Assembly (NCBI RefSeq): GCF_002858805.1 | Contig: NZ_PJZI01000001.1 | Location: forward strand, 62,001-126,000 | Length of the DNA stretch: 64,000 nt | Reading direction: 5' to 3' | Source of the DNA: Chimaeribacter arupi | GTDB taxonomy: Bacteria; Pseudomonadota; Gammaproteobacteria; Enterobacterales; Enterobacteriaceae | Shown here: positions 1 through 9,813 of the stretch, piece by piece | Layout: each line of letters begins with the position of its first letter | How positions within the stretch are numbered: position 1 is the stretch's first letter | Made by a program: the position numbers and the translations under genes | Notes under the pieces: generated by a model | The model's database searches: none | Told to the model about the DNA's origin: nothing | What the model saw: the letters and a program-made list of their open reading frames with translations, nothing else

Positions 1-1
1 G

Positions 2-1795
2 ACGCCCCTGCGCCTCTCCACCGGCATTGACGCCACGCAGACCAACAGCGGCCGCCAGCACCTGACGGAAGCGAGCGTGCGCGTGATGCACCAGCACACG
101 CTGCAAGGCTGCTACCGCACGCCCGAAGGTGACATGGCGCTGATGCTCACCAGCCATTGCCGTCTCTCCACTGATGACGTGCGCATCAGCTATGCCGCAA
201 AAAACCGCCGGCTGACCCAGCAGTTCAGCACCACCCTACAGGTGGGCGTGCCGCTGACGCTGGAAAAATTCAGCTGGGTTGACGTTTGCCTGCCGGGCGA
301 TGCGGAACCGGCAAGCTGGGACGAACACTGCCTCGCGCAACTCGCCCCGCATGTTGAACAGGGTTACGCGGCGCTGCGCGCAGCCAGCCTGCAACAGTGG
401 CAACACTGGTGGCCGCAGGCGCGGGTGGAGGTTGACTCCAGTGATGCCTTTGACCAACTGGCGCTGGACATGTCCGCCTACCATCTCGCCGCCATGACGC
501 CTGCGCATGATGAGCGGTGCAGTGTGGCGGCCAAAGGGCTGACCGGCGAAGGCTACAAAGGCCACGTGTTCTGGGATACCGACATCTTTATCCTGCCCTA
601 TCACCTGCTGACCCGGCCGGAAACCGCGCGGGCGCTGTTGCGCTACCGCTACCATCGTATCCCGCAGGCGCAGCAGAAAGCAGCCCGTTGCGGGTACGAG
701 GGCGCGTTGTTCCCGTGGGAGAGCGCCTTTACCGGTGAAGAGGAGACGCCGGCTTTCGGCTTGATCAACATCCGCACCGGTCTGCGCCAGCCGGTGGCGT
801 CGGCGCTTGCTGAACACCATCTGGTCGCGGATATCGCCTACGCCACCGTGGGCTACCTTCAGGCCACCGGTGACGCCGCCTTCCAGGCCACCGAAGCCCA
901 GGCGCTGTTGAAAGCGTGCGCGCTGTTCTGGCTGAGCCGCACCACGGAAGTCAATGGCCGGCTGGAGCTGCATGATGTGATTGGCCCGGACGAGTACACC
1001 GAGCACGTCAACAACAATGCCTACACCAATTATCTGGCGCACTACAGCGTGGCGCAGGCGCTGCATTACCTGCCGGACACACCGGAACATGCCGGCTTCC
1101 GCGCCCGCGGGCGGGATTTCCTGGCCCGTTGCGTGTTGCCCCAGCCGGATAACGATCGGGTTATCCCGCAGGATGACAGCTTCTTCAGCAAACCGACGAT
1201 AGACCTGACGCGCTATCAGGCAAAAGCCGGCACCCAGTCGATTCTGCTCGACTACTCGCGGGCGGAAGTCAACGAGATGCAGATCCTCAAGCAGGCCGAC
1301 CTGATCATGCTGTTCTTCCTGCTGCCGTCGCTGTTCAGCCGTGACGTGCAACGCGCCAACCTGGATTACTACCTGCCGCGTACCATCCATGACTCATCGC
1401 TCAGCAAGGCGATCTACGCGATTGTCGCCTGCCGCAACGACATGGCAGACCTCGCCTGGCCGCTGTACCGCGAGGCAATGGCTATCGATCTGGGGCCGGA
1501 GCCGCACAGCTGTGATGACGGCATCCACGCCGCCGCCACCGGGGCCATCTGGCTCGGGGCGATCATGGGCTTTGCCGGGCTGGAGTATCAGGAGGGGCAA
1601 CTGGTGCTCTCGCCGCGCCTGCCGCCGCACTGGAAAACACTGCGCTTCCCGCTCCGCTGGCGGGGTGAACAGCTCCAGATCAGCATCAGCCAACAGCACT
1701 TGCAGATTGAAAAAGCCACTGACGCCCCGCTGAGCATCAGCGTCCACGGCACGCTGCACTCTTTCACCCGCCGGCTGGTGCTGGCACTTCACTAA
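2..1795 (+). CDS. ycjT: Glycoside hydrolase family 65 phosphorylase, kojibiose/maltose phosphorylase type (5' partial)
   Basis: The reading frame is open from base 2, so the start lies outside the window and only the C-terminal ~597 residues are seen. Family 65 landmarks are visible: FWDTDIFILP, the catalytic-acid segment GPDEYTEHVNNNAYTNYL with its conserved Glu, and KQADLIMLFFLLP of the phosphate-binding region. GH65 phosphorylases cleave alpha-linked disaccharides with phosphate to give beta-glucose 1-phosphate. The next two genes are a beta-phosphoglucomutase and an MsmK/UgpC-type ATPase, the same order as E. coli ycjT-ycjU-ycjV, where YcjT is a kojibiose phosphorylase. Substrate (kojibiose, maltose, trehalose or nigerose) cannot be fixed by eye; the ycjT assignment rests mainly on context. 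Only 6 bases separate its stop from ycjU, implying one operon. Confidence 0.85.
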   Translation, partial: TPLRLSTGIDATQTNSGRQHLTEASVRVMHQHTLQGCYRTPEGDMALMLTSHCRLSTDDVRISYAAKNRRLTQQFSTTLQVGVPLTLEKFSWVDVCLPGDAEPASWDEHCLAQLAPHVEQGYAALRAASLQQWQHWWPQARVEVDSSDAFDQLALDMSAYHLAAMTPAHDERCSVAAKGLTGEGYKGHVFWDTDIFILPYHLLTRPETARALLRYRYHRIPQAQQKAARCGYEGALFPWESAFTGEEETPAFGLINIRTGLRQPVASALAEHHLVADIAYATVGYLQATGDAAFQATEAQALLKACALFWLSRTTEVNGRLELHDVIGPDEYTEHVNNNAYTNYLAHYSVAQALHYLPDTPEHAGFRARGRDFLARCVLPQPDNDRVIPQDDSFFSKPTIDLTRYQAKAGTQSILLDYSRAEVNEMQILKQADLIMLFFLLPSLFSRDVQRANLDYYLPRTIHDSSLSKAIYAIVACRNDMADLAWPLYREAMAIDLGPEPHSCDDGIHAAATGAIWLGAIMGFAGLEYQEGQLVLSPRLPPHWKTLRFPLRWRGEQLQISISQQHLQIEKATDAPLSISVHGTLHSFTRRLVLALH

Positions 1796-1801
1796 GGAAG
1801 C

Positions 1802-2506
1802 ATGATGGCAATGAAGCCTTTACCCCAGGCGGTCGTGTTTGATCTGGACGGAGTGATCACTGACACCGCCGAATTCCATTTTCTCGCCTGGCAACAACTG
1901 GCGCAAAAACTGGGCATCAGTATCGATCGTGCGTTTAACGAGCAGTTAAAAGGCGTAAACCGCGCTGACTCCCTGACGCGTATTTTGCAGCGCGGCGGCC
2001 AGGCTGACGCCTATACTCCGGCGCAGCGTCAGCAATTTATGACGGAAAAGAACGATCTTTACCGGGAACTGCTGGCAACCCTCAGCCCGGCGGACATTCT
2101 GCCCGGCATTCTGCCGCTGCTGGCTGACCTGCGGGCGGCCGGGTGCCGCATCGGGCTGGCCTCCGTGTCGGAGAATGCCCCGCAGGTGCTGGCATCGCTG
2201 GGGTTATGCGACTGGTTCCATTTTTGCGCCGATGCCCGCGCATTAACCCACTCCAAACCGCATCCGGAAATTTTCCTGACCGCCTGCCGCGGGGTGGGGG
2301 TTGCGCCTGACCAGGCCATCGGCATTGAGGATGCGCAGGCCGGGATCACCGCCATCAACGCCAGCGGCATGTACTCGGTAGGGATCGGCGCATCGCTCAC
2401 CGGGGCGGATTACCGGCTGAACCACACCGGGGAGCTGGCCTGGCCAGATCTGCTGGCCCATTGGCAGGCAGAACAGGCTTGCCCCACACCCATCACCAGG
2501 AGCTGA
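1802..2506 (+). CDS. ycjU: Beta-phosphoglucomutase (HAD superfamily)
   Basis: Converts beta-glucose 1-phosphate, the product of the upstream phosphorylase, to glucose 6-phosphate through a phospho-aspartate. HAD motif I is [11 protein letters not shown] near residues 12-22, motif II is LASVSEN, and motif IV is GIEDAQAGI. The last two stretches are nearly those of E. coli YcjU. The length of 234 residues (or 231) fits the family. Three ATG codons (1802, 1805, 1811) follow the AAGGAAG ribosome site at 1794-1800. Spacing favours 1805 or 1811 slightly; 1802 is given as the outer limit. It sits between the GH65 gene and the ATPase with almost no gaps. Confidence 0.9.
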   Translation: MMAMKPLPQAVVFDLDGVITDTAEFHFLAWQQLAQKLGISIDRAFNEQLKGVNRADSLTRILQRGGQADAYTPAQRQQFMTEKNDLYRELLATLSPADILPGILPLLADLRAAGCRIGLASVSENAPQVLASLGLCDWFHFCADARALTHSKPHPEIFLTACRGVGVAPDQAIGIEDAQAGITAINASGMYSVGIGASLTGADYRLNHTGELAWPDLLAHWQAEQACPTPITRS

Positions 2507-2508
2507 GC

Positions 2509-3600
<1,092 letters not shown>

Positions 3601-3617
3601 GCGCCGGGCAACCACAC

Positions 3618-3647
3618 AGGGAGGGTGACGGCACCCTCCCTTTTTTT
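3618..3647 (+). terminator. Rho-independent terminator after ycjV
   Basis: A perfect 10-bp stem (3618-3627 with 3632-3641) and a 4-base loop are followed by a run of seven T. It ends the ycjTUV transcript right at the convergent LacI-type gene, whose stop codon lies in the T run. Confidence 0.9.
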
Positions 3648-4683
3648 ATGCCTTATGCCTGGGGGCCGGGGCGGCCGTTGAGCGGGCGTAACGGATTTCA
3701 GTCTCCACCAGCGTATGCATCTGCGAAGGTTCGCGCCCGGCAATGCGGGCAAACAGGAGGTCGCCGCCCTGCCAGCCCAGTTGGGCAGTCGGCACGTCGA
3801 TGCCGCTTAACGGCGGCGTCAACAGCGGTGAAATACCGGTATTGCTGAACCCCATCACGGAGAGCCGGTCGGGAATGCTGCACCCCTGCTCCTGCGCGGC
3901 CCGGTAGAGGCTGAGAATTTTCAGCGCATCGGTCGCCAGCACGGCGGTCGGCAGCGACGGCAGCGCCAGCAACCGGCAAGCCGCCTCATACCCCTCCTCC
4001 ACGCTGTTGCCGCCATCCACAATCCAGGCCGGGTCTACCGGCAATCCCGCGTCCGCCATCGCCTGCCGGTAACCGGCCAGCCGGTCAATCGACACATGGA
4101 AATCCAGCGAGGCGTGCAGGCAGGCGATCGCCCGGTGCCCCTGCGCAATCAGCGCCTGGGTCATCCGGTAGCTGTCATGCACATTGTCGGTGTCCACCGA
4201 AAAGATGTGGCGGTACTGCCCCTCCACCCGGCCGATCACCACCACCGGAATGGTGTAGCTGTCGAGCTGGGCGAAAAAGGCCTCATCGGCCGGGGAGCTG
4301 AGCATGATGATCCCTTTCACCATCTTCTCTTTGATCTTTACGAGACATTTTTGCAGATCGTCCTCGCTGTTACGGGACGTCTGCAAAATCACGTCGAACC
4401 CCTCCTCTTCGGCCCTGGAGGCGATGGCGTGCACAATGTCTGCAAAGAAAGGGTTGCCGAGCGTGCTGCGGGTCGGGCGGGTGGAAATCACCATAATGGC
4501 GTCAAAGCCTGAGGACGTCAGCGCCCGTGCCAGTTTGCTGGGCTGGTAATTCAGCGTGTCGATCGCCTGCAACACCCGGTCACGGGCCTCAGGGGAAATA
4601 TTGGGCTGATTGTTCAGCACACGAGACACGGTCGATTTGGAGACCCCGGCCATCCGTGCGATGTCATAAATCGTAGCTGCCAC
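3646..4683 (-). CDS. LacI-family transcriptional regulator (YcjW/MalR-like)
   Basis: DNA-binding repressor expected to sense a sugar and control the neighbouring alpha-glucobiose operon. The N-terminal helix-turn-helix reads [20 protein letters not shown], followed by the hinge helix region PSKLARAL and a periplasmic-binding-protein-like effector domain. The frame is open to an ATG at 4704, but a GTG at 4683 preceded by GGAG (10-base spacing) puts the HTH at the usual distance from the N terminus (VAATIYD), so 4683 is preferred; length 345. It converges on ycjV as the ycjW regulator accompanies ycjTUV in E. coli. The ligand is not known from sequence. Confidence 0.85.
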   Translation of the reverse strand: MAATIYDIARMAGVSKSTVSRVLNNQPNISPEARDRVLQAIDTLNYQPSKLARALTSSGFDAIMVISTRPTRSTLGNPFFADIVHAIASRAEEEGFDVILQTSRNSEDDLQKCLVKIKEKMVKGIIMLSSPADEAFFAQLDSYTIPVVVIGRVEGQYRHIFSVDTDNVHDSYRMTQALIAQGHRAIACLHASLDFHVSIDRLAGYRQAMADAGLPVDPAWIVDGGNSVEEGYEAACRLLALPSLPTAVLATDALKILSLYRAAQEQGCSIPDRLSVMGFSNTGISPLLTPPLSGIDVPTAQLGWQGGDLLFARIAGREPSQMHTLVETEIRYARSTAAPAPRHKA

Positions 4684-4795
4684 TGATACGCATCTCCGCG
4701 TCAACGTGAGGGTAAATTCGGGGCAATTATACCGTAACGGGGAAGGATGTAATCCGGCAGAGGGCGCGGGGAAAGAAGAAGGCGGACGCAGTAAT

Positions 4796-4817
4796 AGAAA
4801 AGGCGCCGTTTGGCGCC
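4796..4817 (-). terminator. Terminator of the YhcN-like gene
   Basis: GGCGCC, loop of four, GGCGCC at 4802-4817. On the minus strand it is followed by TTTTCT, just downstream of the stop at 4840. The stem is short, so termination strength is uncertain. Confidence 0.6.
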
Positions 4818-4839
4818 CCGTTGACCGATCAATCAGAGA

Positions 4840-5118
4840 TTATTTATAGACTTCGGCGATGGCGCTGACTTTGCCGTGTTCGCGGCCGGCGATCACAACA
4901 AAGTATTTACCGCCTTTCTCATCGGCCAGTTTGGAGAGTTCTTCTTTGGCATCCATTGGCGAGGTGGTTTCCGCCGTCGTGGTAACGGTGCCCACTTTCT
5001 CATACTTGGTGGCTTCTTCTTTGGAGATCTCCTGCGCTGCCAGTGCGCCAAATGACATCACACCCGCCAGCACCGCTGCCGTCATCGCTGAAGCCTTCAT
5101 TGCAGACATAAATTTCAT
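4840..5118 (-). CDS. Small secreted DUF1471 (YhcN/BhsA/McbA-type) protein
   Basis: A 92-residue precursor with a Sec signal peptide: Lys-rich start, hydrophobic core AMTAAVLAGVMSFGALA, predicted cut after ALA. The mature part, QEISKEEATKYEKVGTV then GKYFVVIAGREHGKVSAIAEVYK, has the two beta-strand blocks typical of YhcN-fold periplasmic stress proteins. Such proteins in E. coli respond to acid, peroxide or copper stress and influence biofilm formation; the specific role here is unknown. The ATG at 5118 (MKFMSAMK) is chosen over 5163 because it begins the signal peptide and has AGGTAAGG upstream. It stands alone between a LacI-type gene and bioH, with a structured inverted repeat in its upstream region. 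Confidence 0.85.
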   Translation of the reverse strand: MKFMSAMKASAMTAAVLAGVMSFGALAAQEISKEEATKYEKVGTVTTTAETTSPMDAKEELSKLADEKGGKYFVVIAGREHGKVSAIAEVYK

Positions 5119-5241
5119 GACCTTACCTCTCGTAGAATGATTAGTGTTTAAGAAAGCAGTCAAGATAAGCAGGTAACGAACACCACGGAGACAGCATCAT
5201 CCTTGTGCGAATGAACCCCGGCGATATCCCGCCCAGAAGCG

Positions 5242-5298
5242 TGACAGTCGCGTGAACAGGGCTGACGCGTTTATCCGCCCTGTTCACACCGTCTGTCA
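5242..5298. repeat. Compound inverted repeat upstream of the YhcN-like gene
   Basis: The inner arms are an 11-bp perfect inverted repeat (5252-5262 GTGAACAGGGC with 5277-5287) around a 14-base loop. Outer arms TGACAG (5242-5247) and CTGTCA (5293-5298) also pair. It lies 124-180 bases upstream of the YhcN-like start and downstream of bioH. No T tract follows, so it is not an obvious terminator. It could be a repressor site or part of an RNA leader; the rest of the 5119-5410 gap shows no gene. Confidence 0.6.
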
Positions 5299-5410
5299 GT
5301 TAATCAGTTACCTGCCTGATACCTAAGTATTAAGCAGATTGCTGATTTATCCACTCGGGCCCCTAAATAATTCCACTTTACTGCGCTAAATAAACTCCAT
5401 AAACAGCGGG

Positions 5411-6208
5411 TTATCGGGGCAAGGCCAGGCCGCCCGGCGAGTGTTCCGCGAGGAAATCAAGCAGCACCTGGGTGAAATCGTCCGGATGGGAAACAAAAGG
5501 CGCATGGGCGGCTTTGTCGAGGGTAACGGACGTTGACTGCGGCCACGCCTCATCCAGTTCCGGGATAATCTTACGCGGCACCAGGCCATCGAGCCGCCCA
5601 TAGATGCGCAGGAACGGCAGCGTCAGCGCACGCAAAGGTTCACGCAGATCGGCCTGCCGCAAAATCTCCAGCCCGCCGTTCAGCACGTCCACTCCCGGCA
5701 TCGGCTGCTCCAGCACCACCGCCTTCAGCAGCCGGACGTCGCGCCGGGCGCTCTCGGTACCCAGGGTTTGCAGCGCCAGAAAACGTTCCACCGTGCGCTG
5801 GAAATCCTCACTGAGCTGATGCTGGAACCCCTGTAATACCTCAGGGCGGATGCCGGGCCACTCCCCCTGCGCGGCAAAACAGGGGGACGAGGCTACGGTA
5901 ATCAGCGAGTCCACCTGCGCCGGGGCGTCCAGCGCAATCTGGCTGGCCACCAGCCCGCCCAGCGACCAGCCGAGCCAGTGGGCGCGCGGCGGGGCATTTT
6001 CCCGCACCCGTGCGGCCATCTCTGCCAGCGTCATCGCGCCGAAACCGGTGCTGCGCCCGTAACCAGGCAGGTCGACCAGGTGCAGCCGGAAATGCGGCGC
6101 AAGCCGCACCGCAGCCTGTTGCCAGACGTCGGCGTTCAACCCCCATCCGTGAAGCAGCACAAGATCGCGATCGCCTTCGCCCATTGTCTGCCAGTAAAGC
6201 TCCGTCAT
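5411..6208 (-). CDS. bioH: Pimeloyl-[acyl-carrier protein] methyl ester esterase BioH
   Basis: Alpha/beta hydrolase that removes the methyl ester from pimeloyl-ACP, ending the BioC-BioH route to the biotin precursor. The catalytic triad falls at the same residue numbers as in E. coli: Ser82 in GWSLGG, Asp207 in GRLDGLV and His235 in AAHAPF. The oxyanion/HGWG motif is [12 protein letters not shown]. Length 265 against about 256 in E. coli. It is divergent from gntX across 41 bases, the conserved arrangement in enterobacteria. Translation starts at the ATG at 6208. Confidence 0.95.
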   Translation of the reverse strand: MTELYWQTMGEGDRDLVLLHGWGLNADVWQQAAVRLAPHFRLHLVDLPGYGRSTGFGAMTLAEMAARVRENAPPRAHWLGWSLGGLVASQIALDAPAQVDSLITVASSPCFAAQGEWPGIRPEVLQGFQHQLSEDFQRTVERFLALQTLGTESARRDVRLLKAVVLEQPMPGVDVLNGGLEILRQADLREPLRALTLPFLRIYGRLDGLVPRKIIPELDEAWPQSTSVTLDKAAHAPFVSHPDDFTQVLLDFLAEHSPGGLALPR

Positions 6209-6249
6209 AGGTTATTGTCCTGTTTCTGTATCTCTGCAAGGAAGCCAAG

Positions 6250-6936
6250 ATGAGTATGCTAACAATCGGCGGCCTGTGTTGGCTATGCCGGATGCCGCTA
6301 CACCTCAGCCGCCACGGCATTTGCAGTTACTGCCTGCGGCACCTGACCGCGCCCCCGGCGTGCCCGCGCTGCGGCCTGCCCTCAGCCTCGCCCGATTTGC
6401 CGTGCGGCCGTTGCCTGCGGCAGCCGCCGCCCTGGCAGGCGCTGGTTGCCGTTACCGATTTTCGCCCGCCGCTCAGCCACCTGGTGCATCGGCTGAAGTT
6501 CAGCCACACCCCGGAGCTGGCCCCGGTGCTGGCGCGCCTGTTGCTGCTGCGCTGGCTGGAGGCCCACCGCCACGGGCGGGTCGTGCGGCCGCACCAGGTG
6601 ATCAGCGTGCCGCTGCACCGGCGGCGGCAATGGCGGCGCGGCTATAACCAGAGTGATTTGCTGGCAGTGCCGCTGGCGCGCTGGCTGGGCTGCGGTTACC
6701 GGGAAGATACGCTGCAACGCACCCGCGCGACGCCTGCCCAGCGCGCACTCACGGCCGCCCGGCGGCAGCGTAACCTGCGCGGCGCGTTTCACTGCGGGCA
6801 GAATCTGGCCGGTTGCCATGTGGCGCTACTGGATGATGTGGTCACCACCGGGAGTACGGTGGCGGAGATTTGCGCGTTGCTCAATCGTGCGGGTGTGGCG
6901 TCGATTCAAATCTGGTGCCTGTGCCGCACCTTGTAG
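6250..6936 (+). CDS. gntX: ComF-family protein GntX, DNA-utilisation/competence-related
   Basis: A 228-residue protein with two N-terminal zinc-knuckle pairs (Cys10-Cys13 with Cys25-Cys28; Cys38-Cys41 with Cys52-Cys55) and a C-terminal phosphoribosyltransferase-like domain with the PRPP-loop motif LLDDVVTTGSTVAEI. The ComF/GntX family is linked to natural transformation and, in E. coli, to use of DNA as a carbon source; no enzymatic reaction is proven. AAGGAAG precedes the ATG. It sits between bioH and nfuA as in E. coli. Confidence 0.93.
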   Translation: MSMLTIGGLCWLCRMPLHLSRHGICSYCLRHLTAPPACPRCGLPSASPDLPCGRCLRQPPPWQALVAVTDFRPPLSHLVHRLKFSHTPELAPVLARLLLLRWLEAHRHGRVVRPHQVISVPLHRRRQWRRGYNQSDLLAVPLARWLGCGYREDTLQRTRATPAQRALTAARRQRNLRGAFHCGQNLAGCHVALLDDVVTTGSTVAEICALLNRAGVASIQIWCLCRTL

Positions 6937-6995
6937 TGATGCCGTCATTGGGCGTATTATAACCTACTAGAGAAGTCAACTATTGAGTGAATGCT

Positions 6996-7571
6996 ATGAT
7001 CCGTATTACCGACGCAGCCCAAGCACACTTTGCCAAATTGCTGGCGAGCCAGGAAGAAGGCACTCAGATTCGCGTATTCGTGATTAATCCGGGTACACCT
7101 ACCGCTGAGTGCGGCGTCTCCTATTGCCCGCCGGACGCAGTAGAAGCCACCGACACCGAATTGAAATTTGATCAGATCTCCGCCTATGTGGATGAGCTGA
7201 GCGCACCTTATCTGGAAGACGCCGAAATTGACTTCGTGACTGACCAGCTCGGCTCCCAGCTGACGCTGAAAGCCCCGAACGCCAAAATGCGTAAAGTCTC
7301 GGATGACGCACCGCTGATGGAGCGTGTCGAGTATGAACTGCAATCCAAAATCAACCCGCAACTGGCGGGCCACGGCGGCCGTGTGTCGCTGATGGAAATC
7401 ACCGATGACGGCTATGCCATCCTGCAATTCGGCGGGGGTTGCAATGGCTGCTCGATGATTGATGTGACCCTGAAAGACGGCATTGAAAAAGAGCTGCTGG
7501 CTAACTTCCCGGAGCTGAAAGGCGTGCGGGATCTGACCGAACACCAGCGCGGTGAGCACTCTTATTACTAA
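6996..7571 (+). CDS. nfuA: Fe/S biogenesis protein NfuA
   Basis: Cytoplasmic Fe-S carrier delivering [4Fe-4S] clusters to client enzymes, important under iron limitation and oxidative stress. The N-terminal half is a degenerate A-type carrier domain and the C-terminal half is a Nfu domain with the cluster-binding CNGC motif (GGGCNGCSM). The sequence is almost identical to E. coli NfuA through the final GEHSYY. A GTG at 6987 is in frame, but ATG 6996 ([12 protein letters not shown]) gives the family's 191 residues and is preferred. A bidirectional terminator follows. Confidence 0.97.
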   Translation: MIRITDAAQAHFAKLLASQEEGTQIRVFVINPGTPTAECGVSYCPPDAVEATDTELKFDQISAYVDELSAPYLEDAEIDFVTDQLGSQLTLKAPNAKMRKVSDDAPLMERVEYELQSKINPQLAGHGGRVSLMEITDDGYAILQFGGGCNGCSMIDVTLKDGIEKELLANFPELKGVRDLTEHQRGEHSYY

Positions 7572-7644
7572 GGCCGTATTATCAAGGCCGGCCTGAGTAA
7601 GGCACGGCTTGTCGGGGCATGAACGTTGCAGGTTCAGCACCGAC

Positions 7645-7677
7645 AAAAAAGGGCACCCTACAGGGTGCCCTTTTCTT
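7645..7677. terminator. Bidirectional terminator between nfuA and malQ
   Basis: GGGCACCCT and AGGGTGCCC (7651-7670) form an eight- to nine-bp stem flanked by an A run on the left and a T run on the right. It can end both nfuA (plus) and malQ (minus) transcripts. Confidence 0.9.
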
Positions 7678-7722
7678 TTCCGGGTTATCTCCGGGTTGTC
7701 ATTTTCCAGGCCGGCTACAGGC

Positions 7723-9804
7723 TCAGACCGACACCTTACGGCGGCGCTTATCCAGATCCTTCAGCAGCCGGTTGACCTGCGGGTCAGCAAACATCGCCTC
7801 CAGCGTCTGAGACAGCTTGCGCCGCCAGTTGGGGTACTGGTCTGTGGTGCCGGGCACGTTCACCGGCATTTTCATATTCAGCCAATCTTCCGGCTGTAAC
7901 CCCAGCAACGCACTGGCGCTGTCTGCGATATAGCGTTGCAGGCCGCGGTTCAGCGTCGGGGTCATCGCCATCATAGAGGCCTTATGCCCCAGCTTTTTCG
8001 GCACACACCCGTACTGGTGCAGGCCGTTGAGCAGCCCCTGGCGCGCTTTATCCCGATCCTCCTGTAACCCGGCGAACACCTCTTTGTCCGGGTACAGGCC
8101 CAGCTTCTGGCCGAGCGTCAGATCCCCGCTCTCCCAGAACCCGCGCAGGGTCGGCAGATCGTGGGTGGTGATGGTTGCCATCGCCTGCACCGGGTAGGAT
8201 TGCGGCGCGCGGTAGATATTGTCGCGATCGCGCTCGAAATAGAGCACTTTGTATGAGTACACGCCGCTGTCACGCAGCCGGGCGACAATCTCAACCGGCA
8301 CGGTGCCCAGATCCTCACCAATCACCATGCAGCGGTAGCGCTGGCTCTCCAGCGCCAGAATCGCCAGCAGATCATCCACCGGATACTGGACATATGCACC
8401 CTGATCGGCCGTTTCCCCATAAGGTATCCACCACAGCCGCAGCAGCGCCATCACGTGGTCAATCCGCAGTGCACCGCAGTCAGTCATGTTGGCGCGCAGC
8501 AAATCGATAAACGGCTGATAACCGCGCGTCTGCATCACGTTCGGGTCCATCGGCGGCAGGCCCCAGTTCTGGCCGAGCGGGCCGAGAATATCCGGCGGTG
8601 CGCCGACTGAGGCACGCAAACAGTACAGCTCACGGTCACACCAGGTTTCTGCGCCCCCCTCTGACACCCCGACCGCCAAATCACGGTAGAGGCCGATCGG
8701 CATCCCCAGGGCTTCACTGTGGGCGTAACAGTCAGCGAACTGGCTGTGCGCCAGCCATTGCAGCCACTGGTAAAATTCGACGTCATCGCGGTTGGAGTGA
8801 TAAAACGCTTCCGCCGCCTCGGTGCCGTCACGGTATTTTTCCGGCCAGGCCGGCCAGCCCCAGCACTCTTTGTTCTCTTTGATCAGCTGTTCATGCAGCG
8901 CATCAAAAGCAGCCTGCTGGCGCAAACTGCTGCCGGCCTGCTCTACGAATTGCAGGTAGGCACGCTTGCGGGCATGGGTCGCGGGCAGCACCTCGAAGTC
9001 AGGGAAGGCCAATCGCAGCGCCTCCCGCTTCAGGGCCGTCACCGCGCTGTAATCCACCCATTCTGACGCGCGCGCTTTCTCCAGCGCCGCCTGGGTGTCA
9101 GGCTGTTTCCACCAGCGCTGGGCCGCCTTACTGTGACGGAACTCATCTACCGCATTCACGTCAATGTAGAGGATATTCAGCCAGCGGCGTGATGAGGGGC
9201 TGTAGGGGCTGGCGCTCTCCGGCATCGCCGGGTAGAGCGCGTGGATCGGGTTCAGGCCGATAAACGCCCCGCCCCGTTTCGCCGTCTCTTCCAGCATCAT
9301 CCGCAGGTCACCGAAATCACCGATGCCCCAGTTTTGCTCTGAGCGCAGGCTGTAAAGCTGCACGCAGGCACCCCAGAGTTTTTTGCCGGTCAGCAGCGCT
9401 TCCGGTTCATAACAGCGTTTCGGGGCGACGATAAGGCGACAGCTCCAGCGCTGCCCTTTCTGCTCCAGCGTCAGCTGGTGGTAACCCGCCGGCAGCCGCC
9501 CCGGCAGGGTCAGACGTTTGCTTCCCCCGGCGCGCCCTTCGGCCCGCGTGCCGTTCTCCTGCTCCAGCACCCAGCTGAATTCACCCTTTCCGGCCAGCGA
9601 CAGGGAAATCGGCCGCCCCTGGGTGAAGACTTTCACCGGCGGCAGCGGCCCGGCTGCCGGCGAGGTCTCTTCATCACGGCCCATTGCGGTCAGCAATTTC
9701 ATTTTGGTCTGCGCTGAAATTGCCTGCTGTTTGCCGTGCGCGTTGATAAAGCTGGCGGAAATACCCGCCAGCGTGGCCGCCTGATCAATCTGTTTCTCGT
9801 CCAT
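7723..9804 (-). CDS. malQ: 4-alpha-glucanotransferase (amylomaltase) MalQ
   Basis: GH77 enzyme that disproportionates maltodextrins, lengthening short chains so that MalP can act and releasing glucose. It is 693 residues (E. coli about 694). The catalytic Asp is in LRIDHVMAL, the acid Glu in VIGEDLGTVP, and the third carboxylate in TTHDLPTLRGFW. The N terminus matches the enterobacterial family (AGISASFINAHGK). It lies 9 bases after malP, so the two form the malPQ operon under MalT. Confidence 0.96.
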   Translation of the reverse strand: MDEKQIDQAATLAGISASFINAHGKQQAISAQTKMKLLTAMGRDEETSPAAGPLPPVKVFTQGRPISLSLAGKGEFSWVLEQENGTRAEGRAGGSKRLTLPGRLPAGYHQLTLEQKGQRWSCRLIVAPKRCYEPEALLTGKKLWGACVQLYSLRSEQNWGIGDFGDLRMMLEETAKRGGAFIGLNPIHALYPAMPESASPYSPSSRRWLNILYIDVNAVDEFRHSKAAQRWWKQPDTQAALEKARASEWVDYSAVTALKREALRLAFPDFEVLPATHARKRAYLQFVEQAGSSLRQQAAFDALHEQLIKENKECWGWPAWPEKYRDGTEAAEAFYHSNRDDVEFYQWLQWLAHSQFADCYAHSEALGMPIGLYRDLAVGVSEGGAETWCDRELYCLRASVGAPPDILGPLGQNWGLPPMDPNVMQTRGYQPFIDLLRANMTDCGALRIDHVMALLRLWWIPYGETADQGAYVQYPVDDLLAILALESQRYRCMVIGEDLGTVPVEIVARLRDSGVYSYKVLYFERDRDNIYRAPQSYPVQAMATITTHDLPTLRGFWESGDLTLGQKLGLYPDKEVFAGLQEDRDKARQGLLNGLHQYGCVPKKLGHKASMMAMTPTLNRGLQRYIADSASALLGLQPEDWLNMKMPVNVPGTTDQYPNWRRKLSQTLEAMFADPQVNRLLKDLDKRRRKVSV

Positions 9805-9813
9805 GCGGTCTCC

